Source: Terriglobia bacterium
Lineage (GTDB): Bacteria; Acidobacteriota; Terriglobia; UBA7540
NCBI GenBank assembly: GCA_035712365.1
Contig: DASTAW010000007.1
Span: 1 to 64,000 of the forward strand
Direction: 5' to 3'
Length of the DNA stretch: 64,000 nt
Part shown: positions 18,936-27,963 of the stretch, piece after piece
Layout: each line of letters starts with the position of its first letter
Numbering within the stretch: the first letter of the stretch is position 1
Position numbers and translations under genes: made by a program
Notes under the pieces: model-generated
Seen by the model: only the letters and a program-made list of their open reading frames with translations
What the model was told of the DNA's origin: nothing
Database searches by the model: none

Positions 18936-20561
18936 ATGGCTGGTCCTAGTGGATTAAATCGCGATACACCATCGCCCCTGCCGGCGCTCACTGTAACTCA
19001 GCGGATCGTGGCCTCGACCGGCATCGTCATGGCGAGCATTCTGGCCAGCCGCCTGCTTGGTTTTCTGCGCGAGTGGGCTGTCGCCCACCAGTTCGGCTCG
19101 AGCGCGGTTACCGACGCCTACTACACGGCTTTTACACTCCCCGATTTTGTCAACTACCTGGTTGCCGGAGGCTCGCTCAGCATCACTTTCATTCCCGTTT
19201 TTGTTAAATACATGGCGGAGGACAATGAAGAGGAAGGATGGTATGTCTTCTCGACCGTGATCACCTCGATGGTGCTTCTGCTGATCATCCTGGTGGCGGT
19301 GGGAGAGATTTTTGCTCCAGCGCTCCTCCACGTGATAGCGCCGGGCTTCAATCCGGCGGAAACAACGCACGCTGTGTATCTGACCCGGCTGATGATGCCG
19401 GCGCAAATCTTCTTTTATCTTGGCAGCATCCTGACCGCCGTGCAGTACGCCAAGGGACGTTTCCTGATCTCCTCTCTGGGTCCTGTCGTCTACAATCTGG
19501 GCATCATCCTGTGCGGTTTCCTGCTTGCCTCTTCCGTGGGCATCACCGGCTTTTCGGTTGGTGTCTTGATCGGCGCCTTTGCTGGGAACCTGCTGCTCCA
19601 GATTTATGGCGCGCGTGGAGTGGGAGCCCGGTTCAGGCCCAACCTCAACCTGAGACATCCGGGCTTTCGGCTGTTCATCAAGCTCGCCGTTCCCGTCATG
19701 CTGGCGCTGTCGGTGGTCTACTCCGATGACTGGATTATCCGCTGGTTTGGGTCTTACCTGGTTCCTGCGTCAATCACCTGGTTGAGCTATGCCAAAATCC
19801 TGATGCGGGTCCCGATCGGCGTCATCGGGCAGGCCGTGGGCGTAGCTTCATTTCCTTTTCTGGCCCAGCTCTACGCCGAAAAAAAATATGACGAACTCAA
19901 CCGCACTCTCAACACGACACTGAAAGGCCTGCTGCTGATGATCGTGCCAGTCTCAGCGCTCACGATTGCCATGAGCCGGCCGCTGGTCTACTTCGTTTTT
20001 TCGCACACCCGCCTTCGCGTCCCTGATCTGAATGCCACGGCCGCGGCCCTGGCGCTGTTCTCGACCAGCATGTTCGCCTGGGGAGCTCAAGGTATCCTGG
20101 CAAGAGGATTTTACGCCGGACGCGACACACTTCGGCCGGCGCTGTATGGGACTGCCGTAACCTTTCTGAACCTGCCGGTATACTGGCTGCTGGTGAGGTC
20201 TACACAGTTCAAGGGGCTTGCCCTGGCAAGCTCAATCGGCATATCGGCTTACACGGTTGTGCTTTTTGTCTCGCTTTATAGGTCTACGGGCAACAAGGCG
20301 ACCCTGGAGATGGCGGGGTTTTTTCTGAAGACCTCGGCTGCTTCAGCCGTCGGCGCCATCGGCGCATTTGAGATTGTCCGTTGGCTCGAAGGCGTAACAA
20401 ACTGGCAAAACTCGTCGGGCGCTCTCATCGTGTTGATCGTGGCCACGCCGGTGGGGCTGGCACTGACCGGGCTCGCCGCAAAGCTTCTCGGCATCCGGGA
20501 AATGGATCACTATCTGAAATCGATTCCGCTGTTCTCCCGCCTTCGACGAAGTTCCCGCTGA
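18936..20561 (+). CDS. murJ: Lipid II flippase MurJ (MviN)
   Basis: The 541-residue integral membrane protein has the MATE-like MviN fold with about 14 TM segments. Signature regions are ASRLLGFLREWAVAHQFGSSAVTDAYYTAFTLPDF, the MurJ N-terminal motif with the essential Arg and Asp residues, and LPNFLVAGGSL-like VNYLVAGGSLSITFIPVF. It flips lipid II across the inner membrane for peptidoglycan synthesis. The extra N-terminal 25 residues before the first TM leave the exact start uncertain. The gene is convergent with mnmE, ending 38 bp from it. Confidence 0.95.
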   Translation: MAGPSGLNRDTPSPLPALTVTQRIVASTGIVMASILASRLLGFLREWAVAHQFGSSAVTDAYYTAFTLPDFVNYLVAGGSLSITFIPVFVKYMAEDNEEEGWYVFSTVITSMVLLLIILVAVGEIFAPALLHVIAPGFNPAETTHAVYLTRLMMPAQIFFYLGSILTAVQYAKGRFLISSLGPVVYNLGIILCGFLLASSVGITGFSVGVLIGAFAGNLLLQIYGARGVGARFRPNLNLRHPGFRLFIKLAVPVMLALSVVYSDDWIIRWFGSYLVPASITWLSYAKILMRVPIGVIGQAVGVASFPFLAQLYAEKKYDELNRTLNTTLKGLLLMIVPVSALTIAMSRPLVYFVFSHTRLRVPDLNATAAALALFSTSMFAWGAQGILARGFYAGRDTLRPALYGTAVTFLNLPVYWLLVRSTQFKGLALASSIGISAYTVVLFVSLYRSTGNKATLEMAGFFLKTSAASAVGAIGAFEIVRWLEGVTNWQNSSGALIVLIVATPVGLALTGLAAKLLGIREMDHYLKSIPLFSRLRRSSR

Positions 20562-20599
20562 TGCAAAGGCCGCCTGCTTTCCCGCCGATTTCGCTACGG

Positions 20600-22000
20600 T
20601 CATTTCCCGATGCAAAACCGGGAAAAGATAATGCCCAGGATGTCTTCAACATCAGTGGCTCCGGTCAGTGTGTCCAGAGGCCGCAGCGCTTCGTAGAGGT
20701 CGAGCAGGAGCATCTCGTGGTGCATCCGCTCACAAGCCGCCTGGCGGCACCGCTCGAGAGCCTGAAGCGATTCCCGAAGTAGCTGCTGGTGTCTGAGGTT
20801 GGTGACCAGTTCGCCTTCCGAGCCGATCGGGCTCCCGGCCCCCGCCGCCTGCAGTATCCTGTTGCGTAGTTCCTCGATGCCCTGTCCGGTCAGCGCGGAG
20901 GTGATAACTGTTTCCACTGGCCCGGGCGACTCGTCATCTTCGGCCCGGATCGCCTGCCGGATGGCGTTCATGCTGGTGCTTGCGGGCAGATCGGATTTGT
21001 TCGCAACCACCAGCATGGACCCCATCCGGCTTGCCTTGCGGAGCAATTCCGCATCCTCCTCGGTCCAGTCCTGCGAGGTGTCCACCACCACGAGCCGCAG
21101 GTCAGAATCGGCCATCGCCTGGTTCGTGCGCTCGACGCCGATCTTTTCCACTTCGTCCGTCGTTGCCCGAATGCCGGCCGTATCGACGAGGCGCACAGGA
21201 ATGCCGCCAATGGAGGCGCTTTCGGTCACCAGATCTCTTGTTGTGCCCGGAATTTCAGTCACGATGGCGCGGTCCATGTTCAGCAGGCGGTTGAAGAGGC
21301 TGGATTTGCCAACGTTGGGGCGGCCTACAATAGAAAGGCTCAGCCCCTCGCGGACGATCCTGCCAAACGCATAACCGCGCACCATTTTCTCAACATCGGT
21401 CTTAACGCCGTCGAGATCGTTGAGCAAGTCCTTCCAGTCGATCACCTCAACGTCGTCATCGGCGAAGTCAATTCCGGCTTCGAGCCTGGCGATCAGGTCC
21501 AGAAGGGCTTGTTTGTGCGGTTTCAGCCGTGCTGAAAGGGAGCCCCCAAGCTGCGTGGCCGCCACTCGCGCCTGGTAGAGCGTTCGCGATTCTATCAGGT
21601 CCCGAATGGCTTCAGCCTGGGTGAGGTCGATGCGGCCGTTCAGGAAGGCGCGCATTGCAAACTCACCCGGCTCCGCCGCCCGCGCGCCGCGCTCCAGGCA
21701 GCATTCCACCAGATACCGCAAAATAACCGGAGCGCCGTGGCAGGAAATCTCTACGACGTCCTCGCCCGTATAGGAATGCGGCGTACGGTAAAACGTCACG
21801 ACGACTTCGTCCAGGAGCTTGCCGGTGTGGGGATCCAGGAATTTGCTCAAAGTCGAGCGTTGCGCTTCGGTCGGCAGTTTTGCCGGTCGAACCAGTTGGG
21901 AGGTGATTTCGACGGCCTGCTCACCCGAGAGGCGCACCACACCGATGCCTCCGCGGCCCGGTGGAGTGGCAATGGCCACGATGGTGTCTTCTTTCATCAT
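20600..22000 (-). CDS. mnmE: tRNA uridine-5-carboxymethylaminomethyl modification GTPase MnmE
   Basis: With the start at the ATGATG (22000) the protein has 466 residues. The N-terminal tetrahydrofolate-binding domain begins DTIVAIATPPGRGGIGVVRLSG. The G domain inserted in the helical domain has P-loop GRPNVGKSSLFN, TEIPGTTRDLV, DTAGIRAT and NKSDLP. The protein ends with the family's C-terminal CIGK, whose cysteine is required for activity. With MnmG it installs cmnm5 at U34 of certain tRNAs. It is the last gene of the rpmH-rnpA-yidD-yidC-jag-mnmE cluster, 19 bp after jag. Confidence 0.96.
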   Translation of the reverse strand: MMKEDTIVAIATPPGRGGIGVVRLSGEQAVEITSQLVRPAKLPTEAQRSTLSKFLDPHTGKLLDEVVVTFYRTPHSYTGEDVVEISCHGAPVILRYLVECCLERGARAAEPGEFAMRAFLNGRIDLTQAEAIRDLIESRTLYQARVAATQLGGSLSARLKPHKQALLDLIARLEAGIDFADDDVEVIDWKDLLNDLDGVKTDVEKMVRGYAFGRIVREGLSLSIVGRPNVGKSSLFNRLLNMDRAIVTEIPGTTRDLVTESASIGGIPVRLVDTAGIRATTDEVEKIGVERTNQAMADSDLRLVVVDTSQDWTEEDAELLRKASRMGSMLVVANKSDLPASTSMNAIRQAIRAEDDESPGPVETVITSALTGQGIEELRNRILQAAGAGSPIGSEGELVTNLRHQQLLRESLQALERCRQAACERMHHEMLLLDLYEALRPLDTLTGATDVEDILGIIFSRFCIGK

Positions 22001-22019
22001 GCCAAAACCTGTGGGGGTT

Positions 22020-22535
22020 TCAGGAAGGAGATGTCGAGGGGTAGATAACAACCTTTCGGGACGGTCCCGCGCCTTCACTCATTGTCTTCACCGTGGCTTC
22101 GTCCTTGAGAGCCAGGTGAACAATGCGCCGCTCGCGCGAACTCATGGGGGTCAGGTGGAACGGGATCCCGGTTTCAACGGCCTGGCGGGCCGCCATGAGA
22201 GCTGTCAATTTGAGCTCCTCAGCCCGGACCTGCCTCCAGTCGTCGCAATCAAAACTGATCCTGCCGTACAGCTCATCATCCACGTGCACTGCTTTCAGGA
22301 CGACATATTCAAGGGCATCCAGCAGGGCCGCGTTTTTCTCCAGCAGCAAATCGCAGTCGGGACCGTCAAAATTCACAAGGATGCAGGGAGCGTTGGCATC
22401 GAGTCTAGGGGTGTCACATCTCCGCACGTTGGCCGTAAGTTCAAAGCCTCCGTGCTGGATGATCTGCGTCACAAGGGATTCGATTGCGGCCAGGTAACTA
22501 TCGGCCGATGGCTCTGATGAAAATTGTGTCGTCAT
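22020..22535 (-). CDS. jag: KH/R3H RNA-binding protein Jag (KhpB/SpoIIIJ-associated)
   Basis: The 171-residue protein combines a KH-like segment (LLEKNAALLDALEYVVLKAV, with ISFDCDDWRQVRAEELKLTALMAARQAVETG) and a C-terminal R3H domain (FHLTPMSSRERRIVHLALKDE, then GAGPSRKVVIYP). Jag proteins bind RNA and are usually encoded next to yidC, as here. The typical N-terminal Jag_N domain is absent, making this a short form. It starts 12 bp after the yidC stop. Confidence 0.85.
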   Translation of the reverse strand: MTTQFSSEPSADSYLAAIESLVTQIIQHGGFELTANVRRCDTPRLDANAPCILVNFDGPDCDLLLEKNAALLDALEYVVLKAVHVDDELYGRISFDCDDWRQVRAEELKLTALMAARQAVETGIPFHLTPMSSRERRIVHLALKDEATVKTMSEGAGPSRKVVIYPSTSPS

Positions 22536-22547
22536 AGTCTTTGCTCG

Positions 22548-24260
22548 CTACGCCTTTGCCTCAACTGTCTTTGCCGGACTCAAAGGCGGCTGCTTCGGGG
22601 TGATGAAGCGGTTGATGATAAGCTGCTGCCCAATGCCAACTACGTTCGCTGCGAGGAAATAGAGCACGAGTCCACTGGCCAGGTGAAAGAACATCAGACC
22701 GAATACCAGGGGCATGATGGTCATCATGCGTTTCTGGTTCGGATCGGTCACGGCCATGGGGGTCATCTTCTGCATGAAAAACATGCTCACCATCATGATC
22801 ACCGGCAGGATCGGAATCGGCAGACCCATGATATGGGAAGGATCGGGCAGGGACAAGTCCTTTATCCACAGGATCCATGGAGCGTGGCGAAACTCGAAGG
22901 GCGTCTCCAGCGACTCATAAAAGCCATAAAGAATAGGTAACTGCGGCAGCATCGGCAAGCACCCGCCCAGCGGATTGATCCCGTGTTCCTGGTAGAGCTT
23001 CATCACCTCCTGGTTCATTCGGGCCTTGCGAGGGTCATTGAACTTGTACTGCTTATAGCGGTCCTGAATACTCTTGACGAGGGGCCCGATCCGCTGCATT
23101 TCCTGTGCAGAGCGGATGCTCTTGAGCTTCAGCGGGAACAGGGCCATGTTCAGGACAATGGTCAGAATCACGATTGCCCAGCCGTAATTGTGTACCCAGT
23201 GGTCATAGATATAGCGCAAGCCCAGGAACAGCGGTTTGGCGATCACGCTGAACCAGCCGAAATCCACCAGACCTGTCAGCGAAGGCTGCGTTGTGTCCAG
23301 AACGTCCAGCGCCTTGGGAGCGACAAATAGCCTGAATGTCACCGGCTGCGCCGTCGAGCTTCCCAATTCCGCGTAACCTGCTTTGGGAGTTTCCTTTTTG
23401 TTCCCGTTTTCAGGGTTCCAGGACGTGTATCCCGCGCTGAAGACCTGATCTGACGATCCAGGAAAGAAGATGCCGACAAAATAACGGTCTTCAAGTCCTG
23501 CAAAGCCGAACGGGCCGGATGTTGTCAGTTGGCTCTCAAGCTTGCGGAGATCGGGGGTTTCGAGCTTGCCACTGGTTTCGTAGGCCACCTTGCCTTGTGC
23601 GAATTGCTCCTGTTCGGAAAGCGAATGGTCGCCGAAACCTCCAACCCACGCCACCCGAACGGGAACGTAATTCTGGTCCCGTGCTACGCCCACGCTCGAC
23701 TGCACCATGTAATCCGAGCCGAAGGTAAACTTCTTCTGGACCTGGACGTGGCCGTCGCTGTACGTCAGTTCAAGCGTGGCGGGCGCTTCCAGCTTGGTGC
23801 CGGACGGCTGGGCAACATAAAGCGCCTGATTCACCTTCTGATTGAGCGATTCATCCGCTGTCCTCAGGCTCATCGGGTACCCGAGCTGCTTGCAGGCAGC
23901 GGCATCCACCACGTCGAGAGGTTTGCCGTTGGCATCCGTATATTTTTTCAGGATCCAACTCTTCACCACGCCTCCCCGCGTGGAAAAAGTGATCCGGTAA
24001 AGATCATTTTCGACGACGATATCCTGCGCCTGCTGGCCTTCTGAAACGGGTATCTGCGGAGCAGGAGGGACTTTGGGCGTTTCCGGCTTTCCAGCAGCTT
24101 GTTGGGTCCCGTTCGCCCCTGCGGCCTGCTGGGCTGTGGTGTGCGCGGCGCCGGAGGGTTTCGGCGCTGGGGGCGGCGTTTTGACAAACATGACCCGCCA
24201 TAGCAGCAGCAGGACGAATGACAGGGCGAACGCTATCATTACCCTTTTTTCGTTGTCCAT
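22548..24260 (-). CDS. yidC: Membrane protein insertase YidC
   Basis: The 570-residue protein has the Gram-negative layout. TM1 (VMIAFALSFVLLLLWRVMFV) is followed by a Pro/Ala-rich linker, a large periplasmic beta-supersandwich domain (about 75-330), and the conserved 60KD_IMP insertase core with five TMs (YIYDHWVHNYGWAIVILTIVLNMALFPL; GCLPMLPQLPILYGFYESL; MMTIMPLVFGLMFFHLASGLVLYFLAANV). It inserts and folds inner-membrane proteins alone or with SecYEG. It is 48 bp downstream of yidD in the conserved ribosome-to-membrane gene cluster. Confidence 0.97.
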   Translation of the reverse strand: MDNEKRVMIAFALSFVLLLLWRVMFVKTPPPAPKPSGAAHTTAQQAAGANGTQQAAGKPETPKVPPAPQIPVSEGQQAQDIVVENDLYRITFSTRGGVVKSWILKKYTDANGKPLDVVDAAACKQLGYPMSLRTADESLNQKVNQALYVAQPSGTKLEAPATLELTYSDGHVQVQKKFTFGSDYMVQSSVGVARDQNYVPVRVAWVGGFGDHSLSEQEQFAQGKVAYETSGKLETPDLRKLESQLTTSGPFGFAGLEDRYFVGIFFPGSSDQVFSAGYTSWNPENGNKKETPKAGYAELGSSTAQPVTFRLFVAPKALDVLDTTQPSLTGLVDFGWFSVIAKPLFLGLRYIYDHWVHNYGWAIVILTIVLNMALFPLKLKSIRSAQEMQRIGPLVKSIQDRYKQYKFNDPRKARMNQEVMKLYQEHGINPLGGCLPMLPQLPILYGFYESLETPFEFRHAPWILWIKDLSLPDPSHIMGLPIPILPVIMMVSMFFMQKMTPMAVTDPNQKRMMTIMPLVFGLMFFHLASGLVLYFLAANVVGIGQQLIINRFITPKQPPLSPAKTVEAKA

Positions 24261-24308
24261 GGACGAAAGGCTTTCTGTTTAACTCTCTTGCCCCGGTGCT
24301 GCTGGGAA

Positions 24309-24518
24309 TCAGGGAACCGGATCGTAACCGCGGCCACCCCAAGGCCGGCACCTCAACAGCCGACGGGCTGCCAGTCGCGTTCCTTCCCATGCACCCCACT
24401 TTGCCACAGCGCCAAACGCGTAAGCCGAACAGGATGGGTAAAAGCGGCAAGAGGAGGGCACAATGGGCGATAGACAAATCTGGTAGAAGCGAATGGATCC
24501 CAAAAGCAGGTATCTCAG
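24309..24518 (-). CDS. yidD: Membrane protein insertion efficiency factor YidD
   Basis: The frame encodes [32 protein letters not shown] and CRPWGGRGYDPVP, the full YidD pattern including the conserved cysteines, in about 69 residues. There is no ATG or GTG at the family start. A CTG at 24518 overlaps the rnpA stop as CTGA and gives a start aligned with the family ([13 protein letters not shown]). A TTG seven codons later is the alternative. The usual arrangement of overlapping rnpA-yidD supports translational coupling. YidD assists YidC-dependent insertion. Confidence 0.85.
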   Translation of the reverse strand: MRYLLLGSIRFYQICLSPIVPSSCRFYPSCSAYAFGAVAKWGAWEGTRLAARRLLRCRPWGGRGYDPVP

Positions 24519-24895
24519 GCCGTAGGCTCCTCCGCGGAAGATGCTTCGGGCGGTCTGGCGGGGAAAAGGCGCAACAGTTCCCGTTCCAGGGCCGAGTAGG
24601 CGACCTTGGCAGCCGCGGGACGAGGGTTCAGCACAATGTCCCAGCCGCCCGGCAGTTCCTTTCGATTCAGCCGGAAAATTTCTCTCACGCGCCGCTTGAT
24701 GCGGTTCCGCAAGACGGCCGTACCCAGACGCCTCGGCACGGTGATGCCCAGGCGCGTCTGGGCCAACCCGTTCGGTCGATAAAAGATGGTGCATAGCGAT
24801 GCACTTCGGCGCTGCCCCTGCTCGTAAACCCGTTGAAATTCCAATCGACGGAGCAGCCGATATTGCTTGGGGAAAGCAGCCGAATCGGGAGTCAC
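24515..24895 (-). CDS. rnpA: RNase P protein component RnpA
   Basis: The family core begins [21 protein letters not shown] and contains the RNR motif [15 protein letters not shown] near residue 70, which binds RNase P RNA. The longer open frame reaching 25102 is not needed. GTG at 24895 overlaps the rpmH stop by four bases (GTGA) and gives a normal 126-residue protein. The 69 extra residues of the long frame are the rpmH gene read out of frame. RnpA partners the rnpB RNA found 15.6 kb away. Confidence 0.92.
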   Translation of the reverse strand: MTPDSAAFPKQYRLLRRLEFQRVYEQGQRRSASLCTIFYRPNGLAQTRLGITVPRRLGTAVLRNRIKRRVREIFRLNRKELPGGWDIVLNPRPAAAKVAYSALERELLRLFPARPPEASSAEEPTA

Positions 24896-25026
24896 GGAGT
24901 CAGACGGTGGCGACCCTTTTGGCGGCGCCGCTTTAACGTCTGACGCCCCCCTGGGGTTCGCATGCGAATCCGAAATCCGTGCGTTTTGGCACGCCGACGC
25001 CGATTGGGTTGGTAAGTCCTCTTCAA
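24892..25026 (-). CDS. rpmH: Ribosomal protein L34, TTG start
   Basis: The 44-residue frame is an unmistakable L34: [20 protein letters not shown], then [23 protein letters not shown]. The start is TTG at 25026, preceded by AGGGAGTGA at good spacing. It is too short and has the wrong start codon for ordinary ORF thresholds, so it is easily missed. Its stop overlaps the rnpA GTG. L34 is a large-subunit ribosomal protein, and rpmH-rnpA is among the most conserved bacterial gene pairs. Confidence 0.96.
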   Translation of the reverse strand: MKRTYQPNRRRRAKTHGFRIRMRTPGGRQTLKRRRQKGRHRLTP

Positions 25027-25072
25027 AGCTATCACTCCCTGTTAAGTTCGCGGCCCTAAAGCCTAAACAGCT

Positions 25073-25102
25073 ACGATAACCCGCAGCTTCCAGCCAAGTC
25101 AA
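25073..25102 (-). promoter_or_regulatory. Candidate sigma-70 promoter of the rpmH cluster
   Basis: On the minus strand TTGACT (25097-25102) is followed 18 bases later by TATCGT (25073-25078), about 47 bp before the rpmH start. The spacing is acceptable but the -10 is weak. Confidence 0.35.
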
Positions 25103-25318
25103 GCTGCGGACGCGCTGAATATCTGCAGAATTTTGGGCCGCGAGGCGATCTATCGACGGCGAAAACTCATTCTCAAAGCCGGGGCAACTTAGCTGCGCAC
25201 GGGATTCAAGATCACCGCCTCAGGGGCGCCGGGCTTTCTTGCTGCCGGTTGCGCTGAGGCTGGCTCATCCCTTATATATAGCGTTGACACTCGATCCTCG
25301 CTTTGCAGGACGGATTCA

Positions 25319-26455
25319 ATGAAACCAAAGTCATCGCCATCTTCACACGCTTTCAGAACAGCCGGACGGTCCGATGCCGAGAGAGAGTATCTCGTCTACG
25401 TTGGCTCGTACAACACAGCGAGGGGGAAGGGCATCCATGGGTTTCGATTTGACCCTGCGGCCGGCCGGCTCAGACTCATAGGTCTCGCAACGGAAGCAGT
25501 GAATCCCACATTCGTAACTGCGAGCACGGACGGCCGGTTCCTTTACGCGACCAAAGAAGTGGCGCGGCACGAGGGCAAAAAGGGCGGCGCGGTCAAAGCG
25601 TTTGCCATCGACAGCAGGACCGGCAGGCTTCGCTTCCTCAATGAAGCCGCTTCAGGCGGCGCCATCCCGTGCTACGTAAGGTTGGATAACACCGGCAGGT
25701 ACGCGATGGTGGCCAACTACGGCAGCGGCAGCGTCACCGTGATCGAAGTCCGCCAGGACGGCCGCCTCGGCAAGGTGACCGCGTTTGAGCAGCACGCCGG
25801 TTCTGGCGTTAATCCCCAGCGGCAGGAAGGGCCGCACGCACATTCCATCAACGTGTCCCCCGACAATCGTTTCGCGGTTGCCGCAGACCTCGGCCTCGAT
25901 AAAGTTTTTGTCTATCGCTTCGATGAAAACACCGGCGTGCTTGCGCCCCACCATCCCGCCTATGCCATGGTTAATCCAGGCTCGGGGCCGCGACACATTG
26001 CGTTTGCGCGCAACGGCCGATTCGTTTACGTCATCGGCGAGATGAAGTCAAACATCACGACGTTCGCGTATGATGCCGCGCGCGGCAGGCTGCGAAAACT
26101 GCAGACCATCTCAACGCTTCCGAAAGGCTATAAGGGCCAGAGTGATTGCGCCGAGGTTGCCGTGAGCCCGTCCGGGAAATTCGTCTACGGATCGAACCGC
26201 GGTCACGACAGCATTGCCGTTTTTGCAGCCGACCCGAAGAAGGGAACTCTCACTCCGGTCGAGCGCGTGCCAAGCGGCGGCAGGACTCCGCGCCACTTTG
26301 CCATTGATCCGACCGGCGCCTGTCTTCTTGTGGCCAATCAGGAGTCGGATACTTTAGTCGTTTTTGCCATCGACAGGAAGACCGGGCGGCTGATTCCCAC
26401 CGGCGAAACGGCAGCCGTCAGCTCGCCGGCGTGCGTGCGATTTGTGACTTTCTGA
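25319..26455 (+). CDS. Lactonase-family seven-bladed beta-propeller protein (6-phosphogluconolactonase-like)
   Basis: The 378-residue protein belongs to the Lactonase (PF10282) family. Each blade repeats a pattern such as VGSYNTARGKGIHGFRFD, ATEAVNPTFVTASTDGRFLYATKE, VNPGSGPRHIAFARNGRFVYVIGE and VAVSPSGKFVYGSNRG. Related enzymes hydrolyse 6-phosphogluconolactone in the pentose phosphate pathway, but many members have other or unknown substrates. No signal peptide is obvious, so a cytoplasmic location is likely. It is divergent from rpmH across 292 bp. Confidence 0.85.
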   Translation: MKPKSSPSSHAFRTAGRSDAEREYLVYVGSYNTARGKGIHGFRFDPAAGRLRLIGLATEAVNPTFVTASTDGRFLYATKEVARHEGKKGGAVKAFAIDSRTGRLRFLNEAASGGAIPCYVRLDNTGRYAMVANYGSGSVTVIEVRQDGRLGKVTAFEQHAGSGVNPQRQEGPHAHSINVSPDNRFAVAADLGLDKVFVYRFDENTGVLAPHHPAYAMVNPGSGPRHIAFARNGRFVYVIGEMKSNITTFAYDAARGRLRKLQTISTLPKGYKGQSDCAEVAVSPSGKFVYGSNRGHDSIAVFAADPKKGTLTPVERVPSGGRTPRHFAIDPTGACLLVANQESDTLVVFAIDRKTGRLIPTGETAAVSSPACVRFVTF

Positions 26456-26889
26456 CAGGCCGCGCAATTTTTACCCAGTGTACCGCAAACAAACAATTTT
26501 TATGTGTGAGGGCCAATTTCCGCTCGAAAAATATATATAACTATAAGATACTAAACAAGTTGTAATTTTTACATTTTTGGATCTGGAAAATCCCATCCGT
26601 CCCATTTTCGGGGTGTCCAACTCGATGTAGGCTCGTATAGGAGGCTCGTGAAGTCGGTGCCGCGCTGGGTTTGCACCGCTTGCGGTGTTGGCGACGTGCG
26701 CGGCCAACAGGCGCTGGGGTGCCTTTGTTGCGATGACCTTCAGGCCGGCATGTGCCGGATCCGGGCCGGGCGCTCCGGGGCGGCATGTGCTTGCCGGCCG
26801 CGGCGCCCCGGCAACAAAATTCATTCAAAAGGCTTGACTCAGAGTCCTCTGCATGATAGAGTACTCTGCAAATCGAAAAAGAGGTCGTT
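26456..26889. other. Intergenic region, AT-rich left half
   Basis: No gene is supported. The left part (26520-26580) is strikingly AT-rich (TATATATAACTATAAG), while the right part is GC-rich with palindromes around CGCCCCGGC. The operator-like direct repeat at 26841-26870 belongs to the following gene. Confidence 0.5.
26841..26870. promoter_or_regulatory. Tandem operator-like 13-bp repeat
   Basis: AGAGTCCTCTGCA (26841-26853) and AGAGTACTCTGCA (26858-26870) differ at one base. Both are near-palindromic, and the second contains the perfect palindrome AGAGTACTCT. They follow a TTGACT (26834-26839) and sit just before the membrane protein gene, so the downstream winged-helix regulator is the obvious candidate ligand. 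Confidence 0.5.
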
Positions 26890-27441
26890 ATGCCCATGCC
26901 CAATGAACAAGCCGCCCGCTCTCTCCACGAAATCGAACAAGCTTCCCGCCGCAGCGCCGTTGCCTACGGCTACGAGAAGGCCTCGCCCCATCTCATCCTG
27001 TGGGGCTTCATCTGGATGGCCGGTTATTCCGCCACCTACTTTCGGCCGCAGGCCGGCGCCGTGTGGCCGCTCCTGGTGCTCGCGGGTCTCGCCGGAGATT
27101 TCTGGATCGCCCGCTGCACAGCCGCCGGGGGTTCCGGGACCCGCGACTGGCGCATTGGCGCCGCCATGCTGGCCGTGTTCCTGTTTTTCGCGGCGCTTTT
27201 CGCCATCATGCCGCCGCGCTCGGGCTTGCAAGTGGCCGCGATCATTCCCATATTCGTCGCTCTATGCTACACGATGGCCGGCTTCTGGATGCGCGGCGCG
27301 AGGTTTGTTCTGCTCGGCTTCGCCCTTGGTGCACTGAGCGTCGCGGGATATGTGTGGCTGGCCCACTATTTCCTGTTGTGGATGGCAGCCGCAGGCGGCG
27401 GGGCATTGATTACGGGTGGCCTGTGGCTGAGGAGGGTCTGA
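26890..27441 (+). CDS. Six-TM membrane protein of unknown function
   Basis: The 183-residue protein has a polar N-terminus (EQAARSLHEIEQASRRS) and then six hydrophobic segments, from LILWGFIWMAGYSATYF to LLWMAAAGGGALITGGLWL. AAAGAGGTCG precedes the ATG. It is followed four bases after its stop by a winged-helix regulator gene, so the two are co-transcribed. Such regulator/membrane-protein pairs are common in Acidobacteriota. The function is not known, and the operator repeats upstream suggest feedback control. Confidence 0.65.
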   Translation: MPMPNEQAARSLHEIEQASRRSAVAYGYEKASPHLILWGFIWMAGYSATYFRPQAGAVWPLLVLAGLAGDFWIARCTAAGGSGTRDWRIGAAMLAVFLFFAALFAIMPPRSGLQVAAIIPIFVALCYTMAGFWMRGARFVLLGFALGALSVAGYVWLAHYFLLWMAAAGGGALITGGLWLRRV

Positions 27442-27444
27442 GCT

Positions 27445-27738
27445 GTGGAACAACCCGACCCCGCTATTCACCAGCCGACGCGGCTCAAAATCATGGCCGC
27501 GCTCAAAGCGCTGCCTTCCCGCGCGCAGTTGGAATTTACGCGCCTCAAGGCCATCGTCGGCGCCACGGACGGCAACCTCGGTGCGCACATCAGCACACTT
27601 GAAGAATCCGGCTACGTCGAAGTCGAAAAAACATTCGTGAGAAAGAAGCCCCGCACGCGCGTTCGCCTCACCCGGTCGGGCCGCCGCGCCTTCGAGGACT
27701 ACGTCGCCTACCTGCGCGAAATTGTCGGAGACGCCTGA
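27445..27738 (+). CDS. Winged-helix transcriptional regulator (MarR/ArsR-like, HTH_27 type)
   Basis: This 97-residue single-domain protein has HQPTRLKIMAALKALPS, FTRLKAIVGATDGNLGAHISTLEESGYVEVEKTFVRKKPRTRVRLTRSG. This is the small winged-helix family in which the third helix (TDGNLGAHISTL) contacts DNA and the RKKPRTRVRLT hairpin forms the wing. It starts with GTG, GAGGAG lies upstream, and it is tightly coupled to the preceding membrane protein gene. It probably regulates that gene through the 13-bp repeats at 26841. Confidence 0.85.
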   Translation: MEQPDPAIHQPTRLKIMAALKALPSRAQLEFTRLKAIVGATDGNLGAHISTLEESGYVEVEKTFVRKKPRTRVRLTRSGRRAFEDYVAYLREIVGDA

Positions 27739-27963
27739 CGCGCCAGACGCTCCGGCACGCCGGGAGCGAATATTCGGTGTAAGCGCCTCCTGCCGACCAA
27801 GGAGATTAACCCCTTCTCCTCATAGACCCGTAACGTTGACGCAGGAACACCCGACCGCCGCGACACTTCAGTTATGTCCACGTCTGCATACCCCTTGACC
27901 TCAAGTCGACTTGAAGTAGCAGAATATGCTTAGTAGCTCTTGAAAGTAAGAGAGGGAGGCAGA

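Noticed and set aside
24896-25102. N-terminal extension of RnpA up to 25102
   Set aside because: This segment is the rpmH gene read in another frame; the GTG overlapping the L34 stop gives a normal RnpA.
25027-25318. Possible replication origin next to rpmH
   Set aside because: rpmH is often near oriC, but no dnaA gene or DnaA-box cluster is visible here.
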